From Rhizobacter sp. (GTDB lineage: Bacteria > Pseudomonadota > Gammaproteobacteria > Burkholderiales > Burkholderiaceae_C): a stretch of DNA of 64,000 nt. Numbering within the stretch: position 1 is the stretch's first letter; each line of letters opens with the position of its first letter. This document shows positions 24,327-36,071 of the stretch, piece by piece. The position numbers and the translations under genes were made by a program. The notes beneath the pieces were generated by a model. That model was not told the origin of the DNA. It worked only from the letters and a program-made list of their open reading frames with translations, and did not search any database. The DNA lies in contig JAHBZQ010000001.1 in NCBI GenBank assembly GCA_019635355.1, forward strand, positions 4,898,001-4,962,000. Reading direction: 5' to 3'.

Positions 24327-25139
24327 TCAGGCGCGCACCAGCAGGGCGAGCAGCTCGCGCACGGCGTGGTGGACCTTCTGGTAGCCGGCTGGCGAGGGAA
24401 TCCAGTCCAGCACCGGGCGCGTGGTGTTCTGAGCCAGCCCCATGGGCGCCGGCTGAACCTTGACGGAGCCTCCCGCCGCCTGCTCGAACATCTTCTGCGC
24501 ACGCGGCATGTGCCAGCCGTGGGTGACGAGCACGATGCGGGTGACGCCGTCGCGCTTGAGCAGCTGCACCGTGTGGCCGGCGTTCTCGCGGGTATCGCGC
24601 GAGCGGTCTTCCTGCCACTTGAGCGGCTGGCCGAATTCGCGGGACGCGATGCGCGCGGCCACCTCGGCCTCGGGCTTCGCATCGCTCGCCTGCGCCCAGC
24701 CCACCCCGCCGCTGAACGCCACCGGCGCGCCGGTCTCGCGGCTGAGCCACAGCCCGTAGCGCAGGCGCTCAAGCGACGCCGGCACCAGGTTCGAGATGCC
24801 GTACTCGGGCGCCAGCGGCTCGGCGCCGCCGCCCAGCACGACGATGGCCACCGGCTCCTTGGCCTTCACGGCCGCTTTCAGCTCAGCCATCGCCTCGGTG
24901 CTCAGGGCCGCCGGCGGCTTGAGTGCGAACTGCACCAGCACCTGCCCCATGCCGACGCAGGCGCTCAGCCACAGGCCGGCCAGGCTCAGCAGGATCACGA
25001 ACCAGCCCAGCCCGCGGCGCGGCAGGATCAGCCGTGCGCCGATCAGCAGCAGCAGGAAGAAGGGCAGCGGCGGCAGCACGAGCGCCGCCATCACGGGTTT
25101 CCAGGACTCGATGCCGAGCAGCGTCAGCAGGCCGTTCAT
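24327..25139 (-). CDS. YdcF-family (DUF218) membrane protein
   Basis: 270-residue protein with two N-terminal transmembrane helices (about residues 18-37 and 44-62) and a DUF218 domain (about 95-265) carrying the family loops AIVVLGGGAEP, PVAFSGGVGW, RDTRENA and VLVTHGWHMPRAQKMFE. DUF218 proteins such as SanA and ElyC act in envelope or polysaccharide metabolism; ElyC influences undecaprenyl carrier use. The exact role here is unknown. The ATG at 25139 is preferred over upstream in-frame codons because it places the membrane helix at the N-terminus. Confidence 0.85.
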   Translation of the reverse strand: MNGLLTLLGIESWKPVMAALVLPPLPFFLLLLIGARLILPRRGLGWFVILLSLAGLWLSACVGMGQVLVQFALKPPAALSTEAMAELKAAVKAKEPVAIVVLGGGAEPLAPEYGISNLVPASLERLRYGLWLSRETGAPVAFSGGVGWAQASDAKPEAEVAARIASREFGQPLKWQEDRSRDTRENAGHTVQLLKRDGVTRIVLVTHGWHMPRAQKMFEQAAGGSVKVQPAPMGLAQNTTRPVLDWIPSPAGYQKVHHAVRELLALLVRA

Positions 25140-25333
25140 GCCGTTTCTCTTTCTTGATGGAAGTGGGCGGGCCTCCCTCGGCCCGGGCGGGATTGTGCCG
25201 GCCGCCCCTCGATGCCCATTCAGTGTTTGCGCCGACATGGCGCACGATCGGTGACAAATTCCTCGATTGCCCGGGGTTCCCGCGGCCAGGGCGCCGTGGA
25301 ACAGTCGCTCGCTTTGCAACGAGAACTGCTTCC

Positions 25334-27403
25334 ATGCGACTCACCGTGATCTGGGCCGCCGTGCCCATGCTGGCTGCCCTCCAGGCCGCCAGCGCGCAAG
25401 GCATCTCCAACGCGCTCGATCCGGTGGTCATCACGGCGCAACGCGTGCGTGAAAGTGCCTTCGACTCGCCCACGGCCATCAGCGCCGTCACCCGCGAGGT
25501 GATCGACAACGGTGGCCCGCAGGTCAACCTGTCGGAGGTGCTCAACCGCGTGCCGGGCATCGTGGCGCTCAACCGCCAGAACTACGCACAAGACCTGCAG
25601 ATCTCCATCCGCGGCTTCGGCACGCGCTCGACCTTCGGCGTGCGGGGCGTGCGCCTCATCGTTGACGGCATCCCCGCGACCATGCCCGACGGGCAGGGCC
25701 AGGCGTCCAACGTGTCGCTCGCGTCTGCCGGCCGCATCGAGGTGCTGCGCGGCCCGATGGCCCAGCTCTACGGCAACTCGGCCGGCGGCGTGGTGCAGGT
25801 CTTCACCGAAGACGACGCGCCCACCCCCACCTTCACCGTGAGCGGCGCGGCCGGCCCCTACGAGCAGCGCAAGCTCGGCCTCAAGTACAGCACCACCACC
25901 GCCCAAGGCGACGGCATCACCCTCGACGCCTCGCGCTTCGACACCGACGGCTACCGCGAGCACAGCGCCGCCCGCCGCGGACAGTTCAACGGCCGCTGGC
26001 AGCGCGACCTCACGCGCGACACGCACGTGAGCGTGGTCGTCAACGCGCTCGACCAGCCCGACACCCAAGACCCGCTCGGCCTCACTCGGGCGCAGTGGGA
26101 GGCCAACCCCCGTTCGGTGGCGGCGCCTGCGCTCACGCAAGACACCCGCAAGACCGTGCGCCAGAACCAGCTCGGCAGCGTCATCGAGCACCGCTTCAGC
26201 GAAGCCACCCTCTTCACCGGCCGCGTCTACCTCGGCGAGCGCAATCTCTTCAACGCACTCGGCATTCCGCTCGCGCCGCAGCTGGCCGATACCCACAGCG
26301 GCGGCATCGTGCGCTTCGACCGCAACTACAGCGGCCTGGGCGCGCAGCTCTCGCACCGCATCACGCTCGACGAAGGCCGCGCGCTGCGCCTGACCGGCGG
26401 CATCGAATACGACCGCATGCGCGAGAACCGCCAGGGTTACATCAACAACGCCGGCGTCGAGGGCTCCCTCAAGCGCGACGAGCGCAACGTGGTCGACAAC
26501 CGCGACGCCTACCTGCAGGCCAGCGTCGACCTGCACCGCGACTGGACGCTGACCGCCGGCGCCCGCAGCATCGACGTGCGCTTCCGCACCCACGACCGCT
26601 TCATCACCACTGGAACGCCGGGCAACCCCGACGACAGCGGCAGCCTCGGCTTCAGCGGCGTGAACCCGGTGCTGGGCCTCGCCTGGCACGCCGCGAAGAC
26701 GGTCAACGTCTACTTCAACGCCGGCCGCGGCTACGAGACCCCCACCTTCACCGAGCTCGCCTACCGCAACGTCGGCTCCGGCCTCAACACCGACCTGCGC
26801 GCCTCCAGCAGCCGCCACCTGGAGCTGGGCGCGAAGTGGAAGGTCGACGGCGTGCAGCGCCTCGACGCCGCGCTCTACGACATCGACACCAAAGACGAGA
26901 TCGTGGTCGACACCAACAGCGGCGGCCGCTCCACCTTTCGCAACGCCGGCCCCACCGAGCGCCGCGGTCTCGAACTCACGCACGTCGCGCAGCTCACCGA
27001 CAGCCTGCGCAGCACGCTGAGCCTCAACCTGCTGCGCGCCCGTTTCGCCGACGGCCGCCGCCTGCCCGGCACGCCCGAGCGCAGCGCTTTCGCCGAGCTG
27101 GCCTGGGCGCCCCAGGCGGCCTGGGGCGGCTTCCACAGCGCCGTCGAGGTGGTGCACACCGGCTCGCTGGTGGTCAACGATGCCAACACCGACGCCGCCC
27201 CCGCCGTGACGCTGCTCAACCTGCGCGCCGGCTTCGCCCAGTCGCTCGGCGGCTGGCGCTTCACCCAGCTCGTGCGCCTCGACAACGCGACCGACCGCCG
27301 CTATGCCGGCTCGGTGATCGTCAACGAGGGCAATGGCCGCTTCTTCGAGCCGGGGCTCCCGCGGAACTGGCTGCTGGCCGTGACCGCAAGCCATGCCTTC
27401 TGA
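25334..27403 (+). CDS. TonB-dependent outer membrane receptor
   Basis: 689-residue ligand-gated outer membrane channel, probably for a siderophore or other metal chelate. There is a signal peptide (residues 1-22, ending ASAQG), a TonB box-like PVVITAQR, a plug domain (VNLSEVLNRVPGIVALNRQN, SIRGFGTRSTFGVRGVRLIV, the GNSAGGVVQVF end) and a 22-strand barrel ending in Phe (TASHAF), as BamA substrates require. No iron box or neighbouring transport genes are visible, so the ligand is open. The ATG at 25334 gives the signal peptide; the frame is open upstream but antisense to the ydcF region. Confidence 0.92.
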   Translation: MRLTVIWAAVPMLAALQAASAQGISNALDPVVITAQRVRESAFDSPTAISAVTREVIDNGGPQVNLSEVLNRVPGIVALNRQNYAQDLQISIRGFGTRSTFGVRGVRLIVDGIPATMPDGQGQASNVSLASAGRIEVLRGPMAQLYGNSAGGVVQVFTEDDAPTPTFTVSGAAGPYEQRKLGLKYSTTTAQGDGITLDASRFDTDGYREHSAARRGQFNGRWQRDLTRDTHVSVVVNALDQPDTQDPLGLTRAQWEANPRSVAAPALTQDTRKTVRQNQLGSVIEHRFSEATLFTGRVYLGERNLFNALGIPLAPQLADTHSGGIVRFDRNYSGLGAQLSHRITLDEGRALRLTGGIEYDRMRENRQGYINNAGVEGSLKRDERNVVDNRDAYLQASVDLHRDWTLTAGARSIDVRFRTHDRFITTGTPGNPDDSGSLGFSGVNPVLGLAWHAAKTVNVYFNAGRGYETPTFTELAYRNVGSGLNTDLRASSSRHLELGAKWKVDGVQRLDAALYDIDTKDEIVVDTNSGGRSTFRNAGPTERRGLELTHVAQLTDSLRSTLSLNLLRARFADGRRLPGTPERSAFAELAWAPQAAWGGFHSAVEVVHTGSLVVNDANTDAAPAVTLLNLRAGFAQSLGGWRFTQLVRLDNATDRRYAGSVIVNEGNGRFFEPGLPRNWLLAVTASHAF

Positions 27404-27466
27404 CCAGCTTTCTGACAAGTCGTGGCCGGCTTGTCAGAATCGGCGCTTGTCTGCGACGGAGTCGGT

Positions 27467-28006
27467 ATGAGCATTGACACCATCACCCTGGGCGGCGGCT
27501 GCTTCTGGTGCACCGAGGCGGTCTATGAGCGTGTGAACGGCGTGACCGCCGTCGAATCGGGCTATTCCAACGGCCACGTGGTCGACCCGAGCTACGAGCA
27601 GGTCTGCACCGGCAACACCGGCCACAACGAAGTCGTGCGCGTGAGCTTCGACACCGAGCAGATCAGCCTGCGCGAGGTGCTCGAGATCTTCTTCGTCGTG
27701 CACGACCCGACCTCGCTCAACCGGCAGGGCAACGACGTGGGCACGCAGTACCGCTCGGGCATCTACTTCAGCTCGCCCGAGCAGGAAAAGGTGGCGCGCG
27801 AGGTGATCGCCGAGATGACGGCGAGCGGCACCTACCGCTCGCCCATCGTCACCGAGGTGCTGCCGCTGGCGAACTACTCGCGCGCCGAGGACTACCACCA
27901 GCACTACTTCGCCCAGCACCCCAACCAGGGCTACTGCGCTTTCGTGGTTGCGCCCAAGGTGGAGAAATTCCGCAAGACCTTCGCCAGCCGGGTCAAGGCG
28001 GCCTGA
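27467..28006 (+). CDS. msrA: Peptide-methionine (S)-S-oxide reductase
   Basis: 179-residue repair enzyme reducing methionine-S-sulfoxide in proteins. The N-terminus has the catalytic GGGCFWCTEAVYERVNGV; EVVRVSFDTEQISLREVLEI, HDPTSLNRQGNDVGTQYRSG and AEDYHQHYFAQHPNQGYC are typical, the last carrying a resolving cysteine. Length is normal. It stands alone between the receptor and the hybrid kinase. Confidence 0.96.
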   Translation: MSIDTITLGGGCFWCTEAVYERVNGVTAVESGYSNGHVVDPSYEQVCTGNTGHNEVVRVSFDTEQISLREVLEIFFVVHDPTSLNRQGNDVGTQYRSGIYFSSPEQEKVAREVIAEMTASGTYRSPIVTEVLPLANYSRAEDYHQHYFAQHPNQGYCAFVVAPKVEKFRKTFASRVKAA

Positions 28007-28156
28007 GCCGTTCACGGCCCGCGGGGCAGCGTGCGCGATTTGGCAGCGGCCCAGCTGCCCCCGGTGCTTCTCCTGTGAAGATTGCGCGGCAGCCTCGATA
28101 GACTGCCCAACACCGTTTGTGATCGGCCGCTCGCCCGCGCGGCCGCGGCGTCTTGC

Positions 28157-31189
<3,033 letters not shown>

Positions 31190-31196
31190 CGACGGC

Positions 31197-31838
31197 TCAG
31201 GGCGCGAGCCGCTCCCGCACCCAGCTCGTGCCCTCCAGGCGATAGCGCAGCCGGTCGTGCAGGCGCGACTTGCGGCCCTGCCAGAACTCCCAGGTGTCGG
31301 GCACCAGCCGGAAGCCGCCCCAATGCGGCGGGCGTGGCGGCGAGAGCGCATAGCGCGCCGCCGCCTTGGCCGCATTGGCCACCAGCACGGCGCGCGACGA
31401 GATCACCTGGCTCTGCGGCGAGGCCCAGGCGCCGAGGCGGTTGTCGAGCGGGCGCGAGTTGAAGTACGCGTCGGACTCTTCGGCGCTCGTCTTCTCCACG
31501 CGGCCCTCGATGCGCACCACGCGCTCGAGCTCGACCCAATGGAACTGCAACGCCGCCTGCGCATGCAAGGCCAGCTCCCGCCCCTTGCGGCTCTCGTAGT
31601 TGGTGTACCAGACGATGCCGCGTGCATCGAAGCCCTTGATGAGCACGATGCGCGTCGAGGGCCGGCCGCCTTCGCCCACGGTGGCGAGCGTCATCGCGTT
31701 CGGCTCGGGCACCTGCGCATCGAGCGCCTGCTGCAGCCACAGACCGAATTGCTCCAGCGGGTCTTCGCGCGACGCCGCTTCGTCCAGCTCGGCTCGCTCG
31801 TAGCTCTTTCGCAGGTCGGCGATGTTCTGTGTGCTCAT
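31197..31838 (-). CDS. pdxH: Pyridoxamine 5'-phosphate oxidase
   Basis: 213-residue FMN enzyme oxidising pyridoxamine or pyridoxine 5'-phosphate to PLP. Typical segments are LRKSYERAELDEAASREDPL, AMTLATVGEGGRPSTRIVLI, FDARGIVWYTNYESRKGREL, and the C-terminal FWQGRKSRLHDRLRY with GTSWVRERLAP. Length and both ends fit the family. It converges on the hybrid kinase and is divergent from the iron-sulfur protein gene at 31911. Confidence 0.96.
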   Translation of the reverse strand: MSTQNIADLRKSYERAELDEAASREDPLEQFGLWLQQALDAQVPEPNAMTLATVGEGGRPSTRIVLIKGFDARGIVWYTNYESRKGRELALHAQAALQFHWVELERVVRIEGRVEKTSAEESDAYFNSRPLDNRLGAWASPQSQVISSRAVLVANAAKAAARYALSPPRPPHWGGFRLVPDTWEFWQGRKSRLHDRLRYRLEGTSWVRERLAP

Positions 31839-31910
31839 GCAGTTGAGTATAAAAACACAGGCCAGCGCAAAGCGGTATACCCTCGCGCTTCGTTTTTTGA
31901 AAGCCTTGCG

Positions 31911-32369
31911 ATGACCACGATGAACGTCAACGGCAAGACGGTGAACGTCGATGCCGACCCTTCCACCCCCGTGCTGTGGGCGCTGCGCGACAACCTGCAG
32001 CTCACCGGCACCAAGTTCGGCTGCGGCGCGGCGTTGTGCGGCGCCTGCACGGTGCACATCGACGGCCAGCCCACGCGCAGCTGCGTGACGCCGATCTCCG
32101 CCGTGGGCACGCAGAAGATCACCACCATCGAGGCGATGGCCGACGACAAGGTCGGCCGTGCGGTGCAGGCCGCCTGGATCAAGCACGACGTGGCGCAATG
32201 CGGCTACTGCCAGAGCGGCCAGATCATGAGCGCCATCGGCCTGCTCAAGACCAAGCGCCGCCCGAGCGACGCCGACATCGACGCGGCGATGGCCGGCAAC
32301 ATCTGCCGCTGCGGCACCTATGCGCGCATCCGCGCCGCGATCAAAGACGCCGCGCAGTCGCTGGCGTGA
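31911..32369 (+). CDS. (2Fe-2S)-binding small subunit of a molybdenum hydroxylase (IorA-like)
   Basis: 152-residue electron-transfer subunit of the xanthine dehydrogenase/isoquinoline 1-oxidoreductase family. The plant-type ferredoxin cluster cysteines are in KFGCGAALCGACTVHIDGQP plus RSC, and the second cluster in QCGYCQSGQI and ICRCGTY. It precedes the molybdopterin-binding subunit by 13 bases, so the two form a heterodimer of the IorAB type. The small subunit has no signal peptide and should be carried to the periplasm with its Tat-dependent partner. Confidence 0.92.
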   Translation: MTTMNVNGKTVNVDADPSTPVLWALRDNLQLTGTKFGCGAALCGACTVHIDGQPTRSCVTPISAVGTQKITTIEAMADDKVGRAVQAAWIKHDVAQCGYCQSGQIMSAIGLLKTKRRPSDADIDAAMAGNICRCGTYARIRAAIKDAAQSLA

Positions 32370-32382
32370 GGAGGCACGACAG

Positions 32383-34602
32383 ATGAACTACGACCACCTC
32401 ATGTCGCGTCTCGGTGCGCAGCAGGCCGCCACCGTGGGCCGGCGCCATTTCCTGAAGCTCGGTGCGGGCACCGGCTTCGCCCTGGGCCTCTTCGTCGCGC
32501 ACGACGAGGCCGAGGCCCAGGCCGCCTCGGCGCCTGCCAAGGCGGTGTCGCTCAAGCCCAGCGAGCAGCCGACGGCCTTCGTGCGCATCGACACCGACGG
32601 CACCGTCACCGTGCTCGTCAACCGCCTCGAGTTCGGCCAGGGCGTGATCACGAGCCTGCCGATGCTCGTGGCCGAGGAGATGGACGCCGACTGGTCCAAG
32701 GTGCGCGGCGAGCTGGCTCCCGCAGGCGATGCCTACAAAGACCCGGGCTTCGGCATCCAGATGACCGGCGGCTCCAACTCCGTGCGCAGCTCGTGGCAGC
32801 AGTACCGCCAGCTCGGTGCGCGCACCCGCGCGATGCTCGTGGGCGCCGCGGCGCAACGCTTCGGCGTGGCACCGTCCGCCTGCCGCGTGTCGAACGGCGT
32901 GGTGTCGGCCGGTGGCAAGCGTGCCAGCTTCGGCGAGCTCGCGGCCGACGCGATGAAGCAACCCGTGCCCGAGGCCGTCACGCTCAAGAACGCGAAGGAC
33001 TTCAAGCTCATCGGCAAGCCCACCCCACGGCTCGATGCGCGGGCCAAGGCCACCGGCCAGCAGGCGTTCGGCATCGATGCGCACCTCGCCGGCATGAAGA
33101 CCGTGCTGCTGCTTCACCCGCCCGTCTTCGGCGCGAAGCTCGTGAGTTTCGATGCCAGCAAGGCGCGTGCGGTGAAGGGCGTGGTCGAGGTGTTGGAAGT
33201 GGTGCTCGACCGCGGCGCGACCGGCCTCGCGGTGATCGCCGAAGGCTACTGGCCCGCCAAGATGGGCCGCGATGCGCTGCAGGTGGTGTGGAACAGTGCG
33301 GCGGTCGAGAAGGTCGATTCGCAGGCGCAGCTGGCGAAGTACCGCGAGCTGGCCGGCAAGCCCGGCATCAAGGTGCGCGAGGCCGACACCTCGAAGATCG
33401 CCTCGGCGCCGCGCAAGATCAATGCGGTCTTCAGCTTCCCCTACCTCGCGCACGCGCCGATGGAGCCGCTCAACTGCCTGATCGATTTCGACGGGCGCAG
33501 CTGCAAGATCACCGCGGGCTCGCAATTCCAGACCGTCGACCAGGGCGCGGTGGCCGCCGTGCTCAAGCTGAAGCCGCAAGACGTGCAGCTCACCACCGCC
33601 ATGGCCGGCGGCGGCTTCGGGCGCCGCGCGGTGCCGAGTTCCGATTACCTGGTGGAGGCCGCACGCGTGGCCGATGCGTGGCGGCTCGCGGGCAACTCGG
33701 GCCCGCTCAAGATCGTGTGGAGCCGTGAAGACGACATCAAGGGCGGCTACTACCGCCCGGCGCATGTGCACCGCGCCGAGATCGGCTTCGACGAGAAGGG
33801 CCAAGTGCTGGGCTGGAACCACACCATCGTCGGCCAGTCGATCCTCATGGGCACGCCGTTCGAAGCCTTCATGGTGAAGAACGGTGTCGACGGCGTGATG
33901 GTCGAGGGCGTGGCCGACACGCCCTACAAGCTGCCGCTGTCGCTGCAGATCCACCACCCCAAGGTCAACGTGCCGGTGCTCTGGTGGCGCTCGGTGGGGC
34001 ACACGCACACGGCCTTCGTGATGGAGACGCTCATCGACGAGATCGCCCGCATCACCGCGCAGGACCCGGTGGCCTACCGCCGCCAGCTGCTGGGCGACCA
34101 GCACAAGCACCACCTGGCGGCGCTGGAGCTGGCGGTCGAGAAGTCGGGCTACGGCCACAAGACGCTGCCCAAAGGCCATGCTTTCGGTGTGGCGGTACAC
34201 GAGTCCTTCGGCTCGGTGGTCGCCTACGTGGTGGAGGCCTCGATGCGCGACGGCGAGCCTACCTTGCACCGGGTCACGGCGGGCGTGGCCTGCGGCACGG
34301 CGGTCAACCCGATGGCCATCGAGGCGCAGGTGCAGGGCGCCGCGCTGATGGGGCTTGGCACCACCCTGCCGGGCGCCGCCATCACGCTCAAAGACGGCGT
34401 CGTGCAGCAGAGCAACTTCGGCGACTACACCGTCGCCCGCATGCCGCAGATGCCGGCCATCTCGGTGCACATCGTGCCGAGCACCGAGCCCCCCACCGGC
34501 ATGGGCGAGCCCGGCCTGCCGCCTTTGGCACCGGCGTTCGCCAACGCCCTGGCGCGCCTCACCGGCAAGCCGATGCGTGCACTGCCGTTTGAATTTGTAT
34601 GA
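32383..34602 (+). CDS. Molybdopterin-binding large subunit of an IorB-like hydroxylase
   Basis: 739-residue catalytic subunit binding molybdopterin cytosine dinucleotide. The N-terminus carries a twin-arginine signal (RRHFLKLGAGTGFALGLF) and the mature domain starts with a typical IorB segment (VTVLVNRLEFGQGVITSLPM). Further marks include AGGGFGRRAVPSSDYLVEA, the WWRSVGHTHTAFVMETLIDE motif, and MGEPGLPPLAPAFANAL near the end with the catalytic Glu. RBS AGGAGG precedes the ATG at 32383. Aldehyde or N-heterocycle oxidation is expected; substrate unknown. No cytochrome c partner adjoins. Confidence 0.92.
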   Translation: MNYDHLMSRLGAQQAATVGRRHFLKLGAGTGFALGLFVAHDEAEAQAASAPAKAVSLKPSEQPTAFVRIDTDGTVTVLVNRLEFGQGVITSLPMLVAEEMDADWSKVRGELAPAGDAYKDPGFGIQMTGGSNSVRSSWQQYRQLGARTRAMLVGAAAQRFGVAPSACRVSNGVVSAGGKRASFGELAADAMKQPVPEAVTLKNAKDFKLIGKPTPRLDARAKATGQQAFGIDAHLAGMKTVLLLHPPVFGAKLVSFDASKARAVKGVVEVLEVVLDRGATGLAVIAEGYWPAKMGRDALQVVWNSAAVEKVDSQAQLAKYRELAGKPGIKVREADTSKIASAPRKINAVFSFPYLAHAPMEPLNCLIDFDGRSCKITAGSQFQTVDQGAVAAVLKLKPQDVQLTTAMAGGGFGRRAVPSSDYLVEAARVADAWRLAGNSGPLKIVWSREDDIKGGYYRPAHVHRAEIGFDEKGQVLGWNHTIVGQSILMGTPFEAFMVKNGVDGVMVEGVADTPYKLPLSLQIHHPKVNVPVLWWRSVGHTHTAFVMETLIDEIARITAQDPVAYRRQLLGDQHKHHLAALELAVEKSGYGHKTLPKGHAFGVAVHESFGSVVAYVVEASMRDGEPTLHRVTAGVACGTAVNPMAIEAQVQGAALMGLGTTLPGAAITLKDGVVQQSNFGDYTVARMPQMPAISVHIVPSTEPPTGMGEPGLPPLAPAFANALARLTGKPMRALPFEFV

Positions 34603-34757
34603 GGCTTGTATGGGGCTGCTGAAGGGTGGTGGTCTTACTCAAAATGCCTTACGGGGAAGGCCTTAAGTGAAGCCCCCACTATCGTTTGAAGGCCCGAAAT
34701 CCGATTCTTGATGACAGGCGGCCCGCAGTGGAGCCGCCACATCGGGGAGTAGGCCGA

Positions 34758-35381
34758 ATGAAGTCACGGCCGGCAGTGGTGGTGTTGGCAGCAGGCCGCG
34801 GCTCGCGTTTTCGCGGCCTGCACCACAAGCTCGTGCAGACGCTGGGTGCGTCGACCGTGCTGGCCACGACGATCTCGAACGCGCTGGCCACGCAGATGCC
34901 GGTGCTGGTGGTCACCACCGAGCCGCTCGCCGAGATGGTCAGCCGCCACGTGGCCACGCGCGACATGGTGGTGCTGCCGCCGGCCGGCTCGCCCGCCGCT
35001 CAGGCGCTGGGCATGGGCTACTCCATTGCGGCCGGGGTGGCGGCGCGCTCCGATGCCTCGGGCTGGCTCATCCTGCCGGCCGACATGCCGATGATCCAGA
35101 CCTCGACGTTGCGCCAGGTGGCCGACGAACTGGACGGTAATGCGATCGCCTACGCGCAGCACCGTGGCCTGCGCGGGCACCCGGTGGGCTTTTCCGCCGA
35201 GCTGTATTCGGAGCTGGTGATGCTCACCGGTGACGAAGGCGCCCGCCGCCTGCTGGCCCGCTACCCGGCGATGGGGGTGGAGGTCGACGACCCGGGCGTG
35301 CTGCTCGACGTCGACACCGAAGACGACCTCGATCGTGTGCGGGTCGCGCAGCGCGAGATGCAGTTCCGCGAGGCGCGCTGA
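34758..35381 (+). CDS. MocA-like molybdenum cofactor nucleotidyltransferase
   Basis: 207-residue NTP-transferase with the MobA-like nucleotide loop VVVLAAGRGSRFRGLHHKL, the catalytic acidic segment LILPADMPMIQ, and GHPVGFSAELYSEL. Members next to molybdenum hydroxylases usually attach CMP to molybdopterin. Placed after the IorAB-like genes, it probably finishes the cofactor for that enzyme. The ATG at 34758 follows GGGGAGTAGG. A 155-base gap separates it from the large subunit, so it may have its own promoter. Confidence 0.85.
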   Translation: MKSRPAVVVLAAGRGSRFRGLHHKLVQTLGASTVLATTISNALATQMPVLVVTTEPLAEMVSRHVATRDMVVLPPAGSPAAQALGMGYSIAAGVAARSDASGWLILPADMPMIQTSTLRQVADELDGNAIAYAQHRGLRGHPVGFSAELYSELVMLTGDEGARRLLARYPAMGVEVDDPGVLLDVDTEDDLDRVRVAQREMQFREAR

Positions 35382-35390
35382 CAAGCCCCC

Positions 35391-35422
35391 CAGTCGCTGC
35401 GCTCCTGCCCCCGAGGGGCGCC
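35391..35422. repeat. Intergenic GC-rich repeat, copy B
   Basis: The 69-base gap between the nucleotidyltransferase and the convergent ChaC gene starts with the same CAGTCGCTGCGCTCCTGC motif found at 13721, followed by a GCCCC/GGGGC hairpin. Being between convergent genes, it could end transcription from both sides. Confidence 0.6.
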
Positions 35423-35450
35423 GTCCGGCTTGGGGCGGCCCGGCGCCGGA

Positions 35451-36065
35451 CTACGCCAGTGAGTGCGTCCGCGCCAGCGCCACGACACGCTCGATGGCCC
35501 GGTCGCGGATGCCGTGCGCCCGCAGCGCCTGCGCCGTCTCCAGCACATACGCGAGGGTGGTGCCGTATCGGCCGCTGGCGTGGCGCAGCACCTTCACCAG
35601 GTGCTCATCGTCCAGCGGGCCGGTGTAGTTGGGGCTCTCGCGGCTGAGCGTGAAGCCGAGCGCCGTGACCGGGCCGCTGGCCGTCTGGCAGGGCAGCCAG
35701 CGTGGGTCGTAGACGCTGTTGGGCATCTCGCGGGCCCACAGGCGCGGCAGCTCGTCTTCCACCCGGTCGCGGGCGATGCGGTAGACCATGCCGCGGCAGG
35801 AGCCACCGCCCACCAGGGCGAACACAAGCCCCGGCCGCTCGGGCGTGCCGCGGTTGATGCGCGACTGCATCTCTAGCGCCCGGTGCCATCCGTGCACCCG
35901 AGCCTGTCGCTGCTCGACCGACTCGAACTCGGGCCGCCAGATCAGCGAGGCGTAGCCGAACACCCACAAGTCGCTCTGCCCGCCCCAGGCCGCATGCACC
36001 TGCGCGAGCAGGTGAGCCGGTTCGCGCTCGGGTGACAGGGGGCGCAGGGGCGGGGCGAGGCTCAT
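35451..36065 (-). CDS. ChaC-like gamma-glutamylcyclotransferase
   Basis: 204-residue member of the ChaC family, which cleaves glutathione to 5-oxoproline and Cys-Gly. The substrate loop is VFGYASLIWRPEFE, followed by RVHGWHRALEM, PGLVFALVGGGSCRGMVYRI and the late SPNYTGPLDDEHLVKVLRHA. Length is near the family norm. It may form a unit with the upstream uncharacterised gene, six bases away. Confidence 0.85.
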   Translation of the reverse strand: MSLAPPLRPLSPEREPAHLLAQVHAAWGGQSDLWVFGYASLIWRPEFESVEQRQARVHGWHRALEMQSRINRGTPERPGLVFALVGGGSCRGMVYRIARDRVEDELPRLWAREMPNSVYDPRWLPCQTASGPVTALGFTLSRESPNYTGPLDDEHLVKVLRHASGRYGTTLAYVLETAQALRAHGIRDRAIERVVALARTHSLA

Positions 36066-36071
36066 GCCGGA

